Origin: an uncultured Lachnospiraceae bacterium
Lineage (GTDB): Bacteria > Bacillota > Clostridia > Lachnospirales > Lachnospiraceae
Direction: 5' to 3'
NCBI GenBank assembly: GCA_947178115.1
Contig: CAMWXF010000165.1
Span: 1 to 5,120 of the forward strand
Length of the DNA stretch: 5,120 bases
Notes under the pieces: model-generated
What the model saw: the letters and a program-made list of their open reading frames with translations, nothing else
Told to the model about the DNA's origin: nothing
Database searches by the model: none
Part shown: piece after piece, positions 1 through 5,120 of the stretch
How positions within the stretch are numbered: the stretch's first letter is position 1
Layout: the number at the start of each line of letters is the position of its first letter
Program-made: the position numbers and the translations under genes

Positions 1-2
1 GA

Positions 3-1271
3 AGTGTACTGGTGGGCTATGATCTGGGAGAGAAATATTCTCAGATCAGCTATTGTGTCTACGGTCAGGAGGAGGCTACCACGATCGCAACGGTTGTGGG
101 AACAAAGCAGTACAATATTCCGACGATGTTATGTAAACGAGAGGGAGTCAATCAGTGGTTCTATGGCAAGGATGCCGTGAAGAATATGGATGAGGAGGGA
201 ATGTTTCCGTTAGAAGGGCTTCTGGATCTTGCCAGAAAAGGTGATGCAATTGAATTGGACGGAGAGTCCTACGATCCGGTGGCGCTGCTCACATTATTCC
301 TGAAACGCAGCATGACGCTGATGAATTTTATTGCGACCGTTGAGAAGATTGATGCGATCATGTTTACGGTGGATGAGTTGGATGATAGAATGGTGGAGAT
401 CCTGTCTCAGGCATCAGTGAATCTGGGATTGAAGACACCGCATATTTATTTTCAGAGTCATACGGAGAGTTTCTATGCTTTTATGCTGCATCAGCCGCCC
501 GAATTATGGAATTATCAGGCGATGGCGTGTGAGCATGACGGTGTGCGTCTCAAGATCTACCGCATGGAATGTAATAAACGTACAACGCCGATTGTGGTTC
601 TGATCGAGGAACAGATATATGAGACACTGGTCATTCCGGAGGAAACGGAAGAGGAAGCGATCAGAGAAGATGCCTATCGCATGGCGGATGAACGGTTTCT
701 CGGCATCCTGCGCAAAATGTGTGAAGGGAGGATCATATCTTCCGTATATCTTCTCGGAGACGGATTTCGGGCAGAGTGGGATAAACAATCCATACAATTT
801 CTATGCCATAATAGGAGAGTTTTTCGCGGAAATAACCTTTTTAGCAGAGGTGCATGCTATGGATTGCAGGAAAAACTAGAGCCGAGTGAAGCGGGAAGCA
901 AGCATGTGTTCTTAGGAAAGGACAAGCTGAAATCCAATATTGGCATGAATGTTCTGCGGCAGGGCAGAGAATCTTACTTCGCGCTTCTGGATGCAGGCGA
1001 GAACTGGTATGAGGTGCAAAAAGAGTGCGAGTTTCTGCTGGAGGGAGAGAGAGAGCTGGAATTTGTGGTTACTCCGCTGACCGGCAAGGACATAGAGACG
1101 AGGGTAATACCGTTAGCCGGAGGGAATAAAAGCGCTCCTTATACAAGATACCGCATGGAAATGGCAATGAGCGCTCCGGAGACGGTACAGATCAAGGTGA
1201 CTGATATGGGATTCGGAGAACTCTTCCCGGCAAGCGGGCAAGTGTGGGAGGAATCTTTCACCGTAGTTTAG
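3..1271 (+). CDS. HSP70/actin-fold protein of unknown function (DUF5716-like), 5'-partial
   Basis: Function unknown; probably a cytoplasmic protein with an HSP70-like architecture. A GTG at 12 could serve as start, but the frame is open to the window edge and the codons at 3-11 (S-V-L) complete a beta strand leading into VGYDLGEKYSQISYC, which resembles the phosphate-1 loop of actin/HSP70 ATPases, so the true start is probably just upstream. Residues are numbered from that GTG. Around 118-160, TVDELDDRMVEIL followed by a stretch ending SHTESFYAFML mirrors the HSP70 region that ends in EPTAAALAYG. At 244-285, VYLLGDGF and later RGACYG resemble the HSP70 adenosine loop and the following GAA helix. 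The expected phosphate-2 loop (about 173-183, EHDGVRLKIY) lacks the usual DxGxGTxD glycines, so ATPase activity is doubtful. From about 298 the chain is beta-rich, with VVTPLTGKDIE and VTDMGFGELFPASG, like a substrate-binding domain. It ends at TAG 1269-1271. The fold is a motif-level inference; the DUF5716 name is recalled, not searched. Confidence 0.85.
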   Translation, partial: SVLVGYDLGEKYSQISYCVYGQEEATTIATVVGTKQYNIPTMLCKREGVNQWFYGKDAVKNMDEEGMFPLEGLLDLARKGDAIELDGESYDPVALLTLFLKRSMTLMNFIATVEKIDAIMFTVDELDDRMVEILSQASVNLGLKTPHIYFQSHTESFYAFMLHQPPELWNYQAMACEHDGVRLKIYRMECNKRTTPIVVLIEEQIYETLVIPEETEEEAIREDAYRMADERFLGILRKMCEGRIISSVYLLGDGFRAEWDKQSIQFLCHNRRVFRGNNLFSRGACYGLQEKLEPSEAGSKHVFLGKDKLKSNIGMNVLRQGRESYFALLDAGENWYEVQKECEFLLEGERELEFVVTPLTGKDIETRVIPLAGGNKSAPYTRYRMEMAMSAPETVQIKVTDMGFGELFPASGQVWEESFTVV

Positions 1272-1297
1272 ATTGAAAAATCAGAGATTTTTCAATC
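1271..1297. repeat. Perfect 12-bp inverted repeat with 3-nt loop
   Basis: GATTGAAAAATC (1271-1282) and GATTTTTCAATC (1286-1297) are exact reverse complements separated by AGA. The first base is the last base of the upstream stop codon, so the hairpin starts immediately at the gene end. It is AT-rich and has no T-run after it, so it is a weak candidate for an intrinsic terminator; it could instead protect the mRNA 3' end or be one arm of a dispersed repeat together with the abutting hairpin. Confidence 0.85.
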
Positions 1298-1342
1298 GCA
1301 AATTTGTGCCGACGCTGTTAGCGTCTTGGCTTACAAATTCGC
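1298..1342. repeat. Long bulged hairpin abutting the first one (REP-like element)
   Basis: Nested complementarity. The outer stem is GCAAATTTGT (1298-1307) with ACAAATTCGC (1333-1342), with one A-C mismatch. The middle stem is GCC (1308-1310) with GGC (1328-1330). The inner stem is GACGC (1311-1315) with GCGTC (1321-1325) around a TGTTA loop. Two TT bulges (1326-1327 and 1331-1332) lie on the 3' side. Together with the hairpin at 1271-1297 it forms a ~72-base two-hairpin unit. The layout resembles short dispersed structured repeats in intergenic DNA of Lachnospiraceae, but copy number cannot be seen in this window. Confidence 0.75.
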
Positions 1343-1406
1343 AGGCTGTGAGAAAGGCATGGGTATTAGAAATTTCACGGCGTATACGGAAGATATGTTG
1401 AAATAC

Positions 1407-1411
1407 GGAGG
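1407..1411 (+). promoter_or_regulatory. Shine-Dalgarno GGAGG before the TPR-like gene
   Basis: GGAGG lies 2 nt before the ATG at 1414 and 14 nt before the ATG at 1426. Neither spacing is ideal. The in-frame TGA at 1399-1401 excludes any start further upstream. A 10-bp direct repeat, TGAAATACGG (1399-1408 and 1415-1424), brackets this site. Confidence 0.55.
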
Positions 1412-1425
1412 ATATGAAATACGGC

Positions 1426-2271
1426 ATGGGTCGGATAATTCTTGGGACGGGTATATACAGCAACAGCCCTTACTTTATGGAGAAATTTTATGTAAACCTA
1501 TATTCAGTGGAAGAATTGTGTTATCTGTTTGTGGAGAAAGCAGAATTGCTGGATCGGGATGTGGTGCGGCGGGATCTGATACAATGGCTGGATGACCAGT
1601 GCGGTTTAAGCCAGTTGGCGCATACACTTTACTCCCTGATGAATCAAAATGGTTCCGTCGCTGCATTTGCGGGAACAATATTGGAGTATGTAGGTCTGTA
1701 TCCGGCTGAGGTGATAGAGCAGGCAGAGCAGACGATCAGGAGTAATGAGGGATTAAATCCTTACGAGCGTGGGAAGGCTAAGGCAGATCACATGCTGCAG
1801 AGCAGAAAATATTTTATGGCGCTCAGACAATATCACAGTCTGCTCGCACAGATTCCGGAGACTGACAGAAAGCTGAGAGGCAGCATTTATCACAATATGG
1901 GAGTGGCATGTGCGAAGATGTTCATGTTCCGGCAGGCGGCAGAGTGGTTCCTGCAGGCATATGAAGCTGACCGGGATTCGGAAAGTCTGGAGTCATATCT
2001 GGCGGCCATGCGTATGCGTTGTGAAGATAAGGAGTATATTACTTATATTGCGGAACATCCGGAATACCATGACGCATCCTTACGGGTAGAGAGGAAGATG
2101 GAGCACGCTTCGGGGCAGTTTGAAGGAACGGATGAAAATCGAATGCTTTTTACTTTACAGGTATTTAAAGAAGAAGGAAACAGTACGGCGGGCAGTGAGG
2201 TGCAATATTATCAGGAGATTGAGAGACTGACGGCCGGGTTGAAAGAACAATACAGAGAGTATGTGTCATAG
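1426..2271 (+). CDS. Helical protein with TPR-like repeats, function unknown
   Basis: A predicted cytoplasmic protein of 281 residues that I cannot name. It starts MGRIILGTGIYSNSPYF, a compact N-terminal segment, followed by NLYSVEELCYLFVEKAELLD, which begins an all-helical body. Two TPR-like helical hairpins are visible. One is at about 113-147 (KAKADHMLQSRKYFMALRQY and following). The other is at about 151-186, where YHNMGVACAKMF then AAEWFLQAYEAD match the TPR pattern of bulky residue, M/L-G, A-A, F and A at the expected spacing. The C-terminus is charged and helical, without a signal peptide or TM segment. Two ATGs compete: 1414 would add MKYG but sits only 2 nt after GGAGG; 1426 gives the natural-looking MGRIIL start but with a long 14-nt spacing. 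I prefer 1426 at modest confidence. Its position between an HSP70-like and a membrane coiled-coil gene suggests an adaptor in a protein complex, which is inference only. It ends at TAG 2269-2271. Confidence 0.85.
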   Translation: MGRIILGTGIYSNSPYFMEKFYVNLYSVEELCYLFVEKAELLDRDVVRRDLIQWLDDQCGLSQLAHTLYSLMNQNGSVAAFAGTILEYVGLYPAEVIEQAEQTIRSNEGLNPYERGKAKADHMLQSRKYFMALRQYHSLLAQIPETDRKLRGSIYHNMGVACAKMFMFRQAAEWFLQAYEADRDSESLESYLAAMRMRCEDKEYITYIAEHPEYHDASLRVERKMEHASGQFEGTDENRMLFTLQVFKEEGNSTAGSEVQYYQEIERLTAGLKEQYREYVS

Positions 2272-2276
2272 TGTGA

Positions 2277-2305
2277 GAAGTACTTCCGGACTTGCGAAGC
2301 AAGTC
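2277..2305. repeat. Intergenic palindrome and small hairpin
   Basis: GAAGTACTTC (2277-2286) is a perfect 10-bp palindrome. It is followed by GACTTGC (2289-2295) and GCAAGTC (2299-2305), a 7-bp stem closed by a GAA loop. No T-run follows, so it does not look like a terminator. It could modulate translation or mRNA processing between the TPR-like gene and the next gene, or be part of a dispersed repeat. Confidence 0.6.
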
Positions 2306-2336
2306 ATGGTCACAGCAGAAGCGGCTACGCAGAAAT

Positions 2337-2340
2337 GAGG
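2337..2340 (+). promoter_or_regulatory. SD GAGG that decides the start at 2347
   Basis: GAGG at 2337-2340 lies 6 nt before the ATG at 2347. The same GAGG overlaps the G of an in-frame ATG at 2335, which itself has no purine-rich SD at a proper distance (the preceding bases are CTACGCAGAA). Translation should therefore begin at 2347, shortening the longest frame by four residues. Confidence 0.7.
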
Positions 2341-2346
2341 ATTAAA

Positions 2347-3531
2347 ATGGGTTGGCTTAAGAAACTGATTGCGGGATTACGCAGAAGAGATGAAGAAGAT
2401 TTATATGACGAGGAGTGGGACGATGAGGAAGTCGTCCATCAGGTGGATTATACCAATAAAGAGCAGAGAAACGATTACGTCAGAAACTGTCTGGAACGTA
2501 TGGCGGATGCCACGAGGGAATTGGAAAATCTGACTTTTGAGTACGATATGGTAACTTCCTATCTGAAGGATATGGAAGAGATCGAGGCACTTCCGCCGGA
2601 GGAGAGCGAACAGCTTAAGGAGTGTGCAAAACGGGTATCACTTCTGCAGGACAGTAAGGCTGATTTCATGGAACGGCCACACCGGATCAGCGATGAGAAA
2701 TATCAGCAGATCGAGCGGATGCTCGATGAGGTGGATGAAGGATATGCGAAGCTGACGGAAGCGGAGGAATATCAGGATCGGATCAAACAGGATCTGAATC
2801 GGCTGGATGGTGAGAAGCATGCATATCTGTATCGCAAGAATGAGGTGATGCGGCTGATTGCTGATACCAGAGGCATGGCTATTATATGCGTGGTCGCGCT
2901 TGGACTGTGCATCCTGCTCCTGCTTTTTCTGCAGTTTTTCCTGGATATGGACACGAAGGCAGGATATCTTGTGACGGCAGCCGCGGCGGCGTTTGCGATC
3001 ACGGTGATCTATGTCAAGCATGTGGATGCCAGAAAAGAGCTGCATCGTGTGGAAACGGGGATCAATAAGATCATACTTTTGCAGAATAAGGTGAAGATCA
3101 GGTATGTCAACAACACCAATTTGTTGGATTATCTGTATTTAAAATACGGCGTTTCCAGTGCGAAGGAACTGATAGATCTATGGGAAAATTATAAGATTGA
3201 ACGGGAAGAACGGGAGAAATTCCGTAAGGCGGAGCTGGACTTAGACTATAATGAGCAGGAACTGCTGCAAATGCTGAAAAGGTATCAGATTAAAGATCCG
3301 GCCGTGTGGCTACACCAGACAGAGGCCATATTGGATCACAAGGAAATGGTGGAGATCCGCCACAATCTGATCATCCGGAGGCAGTCGCTGCGCCGGCGGA
3401 TGGATTATAATAAAGAGGTGGTAGCGGGCGGTTCACAGAAGGAGATTAAAGATCTGGTGGAGAAATATCCGCAGTATGCCAAGGAGATTATGGCTTCTGT
3501 GGAAGAATACGAGAAAAAGTTTGCAAAATAA
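2347..3531 (+). CDS. Coiled-coil protein with a two-TM membrane hairpin, function unknown
   Basis: A 394-residue protein (from ATG 2347) that I do not recognise. The N-terminus MGWLKKLIAGLRRR is basic and amphipathic-like, followed by a strongly acidic patch at 15-28 (DEEDLYDEEWDDEE). Residues ~35-172 are charged, heptad-like and probably coiled coil. TM1 is at 177-199 (AIICVVALGLCILLLLFLQ core) and TM2 at 206-223 (YLVTAAAAAFAITVIYV), separated by a short DMDTKAG turn. Basic residues flank the pair on the outer ends (R before TM1; K, H and R after TM2), so by the positive-inside rule both the N-terminal and the C-terminal arms should be cytoplasmic. Residues ~224-394 form a second long charged helical region ending KYPQYAKEIMASVEEYEKKF. 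There is no signal peptide and no catalytic motif. It could be a membrane scaffold for the two preceding gene products; that is inference from gene order. It ends at TAA 3529-3531, 26 bases before purF. Confidence 0.88.
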   Translation: MGWLKKLIAGLRRRDEEDLYDEEWDDEEVVHQVDYTNKEQRNDYVRNCLERMADATRELENLTFEYDMVTSYLKDMEEIEALPPEESEQLKECAKRVSLLQDSKADFMERPHRISDEKYQQIERMLDEVDEGYAKLTEAEEYQDRIKQDLNRLDGEKHAYLYRKNEVMRLIADTRGMAIICVVALGLCILLLLFLQFFLDMDTKAGYLVTAAAAAFAITVIYVKHVDARKELHRVETGINKIILLQNKVKIRYVNNTNLLDYLYLKYGVSSAKELIDLWENYKIEREEREKFRKAELDLDYNEQELLQMLKRYQIKDPAVWLHQTEAILDHKEMVEIRHNLIIRRQSLRRRMDYNKEVVAGGSQKEIKDLVEKYPQYAKEIMASVEEYEKKFAK

Positions 3532-3545
3532 GGGAATCCGTAAGC

Positions 3546-3549
3546 GAGG
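3546..3549 (+). promoter_or_regulatory. Shine-Dalgarno GAGG of purF
   Basis: GAGG (within AAGCGAGGT) is 8 nt before the purF ATG at 3558, a standard spacing, and supports that start. The 26-base gap holds no promoter-like pair and no terminator hairpin, which favours co-transcription with the preceding gene. Confidence 0.7.
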
Positions 3550-3557
3550 TATACGAA

Positions 3558-4994
3558 ATGAACACAGAGACAGAACAAACAGACAAGTTGGGCGAGGAGT
3601 GCGGCGTATTCGGCATCTATGATTTTGACGGAGGGGACGTGGCGTCCACGATTTATTACGGATTATTTGCCCTGCAGCACAGAGGACAGGAGAGCTGCGG
3701 TATTGCGGTCAGCGACACGACCGGCCCGAAAGGGAAGGTGTTAAGCGCCAAGGAGATGGGTCTTTTAAATGAGAATTTCACGCCGGAGACTTTAGATAAG
3801 TTAAAAGGCGATATCGGTGTGGGTCATGTCCGGTATTCGACGACGGGCAGCAGCACCAGGGAAAATGCCCAGCCGCTGGTGCTCAATTATGTGAAGGGTA
3901 CATTGGGACTGGCGCACAACGGTAATCTGATCAACGCGGGTGAACTTCGGCACGAACTGGAATATTCCGGCGCAATTTTCCAGACGACCATAGACTCGGA
4001 AGTCATAGCTTACCATATAGCCAGAGAACGCCTCAACAGTAAGACGGTGGAGGAAGCGGTGGGACGCGCCATGCATAAGATCAAGGGTGCCTATTCTCTG
4101 ATCGTCATGTCACCCCGTAAATTGATAGGCGCAAGAGATCCTTACGGCTTCAAGCCGCTTTGTATCGGGAAAAGAGACAACGCATATATTCTGGCTTCAG
4201 AGACCTGTGCGCTTGACACCATCGGGGCGGAATTTGTAAGAGATGTGGAGCCGGGGGAGATCGTCACGATTTCTCCGGATAAAGGAATCGAGTCGGATAA
4301 GAGCCTGTGCCTTCCTCGTAATCAGCATGGCAGATGCATTTTTGAATATATTTATTTTGCAAGGCCGGACAGCCGTATTGACGGGAGCAGCGTATACAAT
4401 TCGCGAATTCTGGCGGGTCAATTTCTGGCCACGGATTCGCCGGTGGAGGCCGATCTGGTAGTGGGCGTGCCAGAATCCGGCAATTGCGCCGCGCTGGGGT
4501 ATTCTATGCAGTCCGGCATTCCGTACGGACAGGCTTTTGTAAAAAATACCTATGTGGGGCGTACATTCATCAAGCCGGGACAGAGAAGCCGTGAGAGCAG
4601 TGTGCAGATTAAGCTTAACGCCATCAAGGAAGCGGTAAACGGCAAGCGTATCATTATGATTGACGATTCCATAGTCAGAGGAACGACTTCGGACCGCATC
4701 GTCAGAATGTTGCGGGAGGCAGGAGCGAAAGAGGTACATATGAGAGTGAGTTCCCCGCCGTTCTTATATCCCTGCTATTTTGGCACGGATGTGCCGGCGC
4801 GTGAGCAGCTGATTGCGTATAACCGCAGCGTGGATGAGATCTGTAAGATCATCGGGGCGGATTCGCTCGCTTACCTTAAGCTGGAACGGCTGGAGGAAAT
4901 CGTGGGAGGTCTGGAGATCTGTAAGGGATGTTTTACGGGGCGGTATCCGGTGGAGCCGCCGAAAGGGGATATACGTGGGGAGTATGAGAAATAA
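3558..4994 (+). CDS. purF: Amidophosphoribosyltransferase (glutamine PRPP amidotransferase)
   Basis: Catalyses the first committed step of de novo purine synthesis in the cytoplasm: PRPP plus glutamine to 5-phosphoribosylamine, glutamate and pyrophosphate. The 478-residue length is normal. The N-terminal Ntn glutaminase domain shows C15 in EECGVFGIYDF, the expected nucleophile after removal of a 14-residue propeptide, then HRGQ (41-44), GHVRYST (89-95) and HNGNL (120-124). The phosphoribosyltransferase domain has VVGVPESGN (301-309), KNTYVGRTF (329-337) and the PRPP loop IIMIDDSIVRGTTS (365-378). C260, C406, C455 and C458 (the last two in ICKGCFTGRYP) align with the four [4Fe-4S] cysteines of the Bacillus subtilis enzyme, so this is the iron-sulfur, oxygen-sensitive type rather than the cluster-free E. 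coli type. The start is supported by GAGG 8 nt upstream. Purine nucleotide feedback and cluster loss are known controls of the family. No other pur gene is visible, so it is not within a classical pur cluster on the upstream side. Confidence 0.98.
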   Translation: MNTETEQTDKLGEECGVFGIYDFDGGDVASTIYYGLFALQHRGQESCGIAVSDTTGPKGKVLSAKEMGLLNENFTPETLDKLKGDIGVGHVRYSTTGSSTRENAQPLVLNYVKGTLGLAHNGNLINAGELRHELEYSGAIFQTTIDSEVIAYHIARERLNSKTVEEAVGRAMHKIKGAYSLIVMSPRKLIGARDPYGFKPLCIGKRDNAYILASETCALDTIGAEFVRDVEPGEIVTISPDKGIESDKSLCLPRNQHGRCIFEYIYFARPDSRIDGSSVYNSRILAGQFLATDSPVEADLVVGVPESGNCAALGYSMQSGIPYGQAFVKNTYVGRTFIKPGQRSRESSVQIKLNAIKEAVNGKRIIMIDDSIVRGTTSDRIVRMLREAGAKEVHMRVSSPPFLYPCYFGTDVPAREQLIAYNRSVDEICKIIGADSLAYLKLERLEEIVGGLEICKGCFTGRYPVEPPKGDIRGEYEK

Positions 4995-5120
4995 AGGCTG
5001 AGGGGCAGAGTTCGCAAAATGTCCTCTTGCGTCGGGCTTCGGAAAATGGATTTTCTAAATATTCCGGCGAGGTTGTGGATGCGGACGCAACCGCCCTCTA
5101 TTCGCCATCCGGGCTCAGTA
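4995..5120. other. Structured intergenic region downstream of purF, runs off the window
   Basis: No supportable gene. Several short inverted repeats are present: CGCAA (5013-5017) with TTGCG (5027-5031); GAAAA (5042-5046) with TTTTC (5051-5055); CGGAA (5040-5044) with TTCCG (5062-5066); and GGTTGTG (5071-5077) with CGCAACC (5086-5092, one G-U pair), extended by GGC (5066-5068) with GCC (5093-5095) across a GA bulge. None is followed by a T-run, so no intrinsic terminator is called. The density of pairing suggests the first part of a structured or dispersed element whose right end lies outside. Confidence 0.5.

Noticed and set aside
619..879. 86-codon + frame inside gene 1
   Set aside because: Out of frame with the HSP70-like gene, low-complexity K/R start typical of an A/G-rich shadow frame.
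1271..1297. Intrinsic terminator after gene 1
   Set aside because: The stem is AT-rich with no G+C-rich base and is not followed by a T-run; the downstream sequence goes straight into another hairpin.
1326..1369. Sigma-A promoter before the TPR-like gene
   Set aside because: TTGGCT at 1326 has no acceptable -10 at 17 nt (TGAGAA), and TATTAG at 1364 has no -35 at the right distance (GCAGGC).
1326..1595. 89-codon + frame beginning in the second hairpin
   Set aside because: Starts at a TTG within the repeat, has no SD, and overlaps the TPR-like gene in another frame, whose protein has coherent helical repeats.
2638..3045. 135-codon frame on the - strand
   Set aside because: Antisense to the coiled-coil membrane gene; no sign of an independent gene.
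4340..4500. CRISPR, tRNA or mobile-element signals anywhere in the window
   Set aside because: No regularly spaced direct repeats, no tRNA cloverleaf or T-loop motif, and no transposase or integrase motif were seen; this interval and all the rest are explained by the genes and spacers listed.
4197..4739. 180-codon frame on the - strand
   Set aside because: Lies wholly inside purF, antisense to highly conserved motifs; no recognisable protein features. Shadow of the real gene.
5019..5120. Open frame MSSCVGLRKMDFLNIP... running off the window
   Set aside because: The only purine-rich stretch (5000-5005) is 13 nt upstream, the composition (R, P, W, C rich) is unlike the neighbouring genes, and the region is full of inverted repeats. 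More likely a chance frame in a structured intergenic element.

Overview
The window reads as a stretch of a Firmicutes chromosome, most likely from the Lachnospiraceae (Clostridia). The evidence is moderate GC, purine-rich SD sequences of the GGAGG/GAGG type, a PurF of the iron-sulfur, propeptide-bearing Bacillus type, and an upstream protein that I recognise as resembling the DUF5716 family of gut Lachnospiraceae. The family and taxon assignments come from memory of such sequences, not from a search. All genes lie on the + strand and there is no sign of phage, insertion sequence, CRISPR or RNA genes.

Layout. Bases 1-1271 hold the 3' part, nearly complete, of an actin/HSP70-fold protein of unknown function. 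Bases 1272-1425 are intergenic and are half filled by two abutting hairpins (1271-1342) that look like a dispersed structured repeat. Bases 1426-2271 encode a ~281-residue helical protein with TPR-like repeats. Bases 2272-2346 are a short spacer with a palindrome and a 7-bp hairpin. Bases 2347-3531 encode a 394-residue coiled-coil protein with a membrane hairpin of two TM segments. After 26 bases comes purF (3558-4994), complete, with all catalytic and Fe-S residues. Bases 4995-5120 contain no supportable gene but are rich in short inverted repeats and resemble the left part of a structured intergenic element running off the window.

How the genes may work together. The three genes before purF are co-directional and their products fit the parts of a complex: an HSP70-like protein with a degenerate nucleotide-binding loop, a TPR adaptor, and a membrane-anchored coiled-coil protein whose two soluble arms should both face the cytoplasm. 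This is inference from domain types and order; no function is established. purF sits close behind the third gene (own SD, no visible promoter or terminator between them), so it is probably co-transcribed with at least that gene, although its role, the first step of de novo purine synthesis, has no evident link to the others. No confident promoter or intrinsic terminator was found anywhere in the window.
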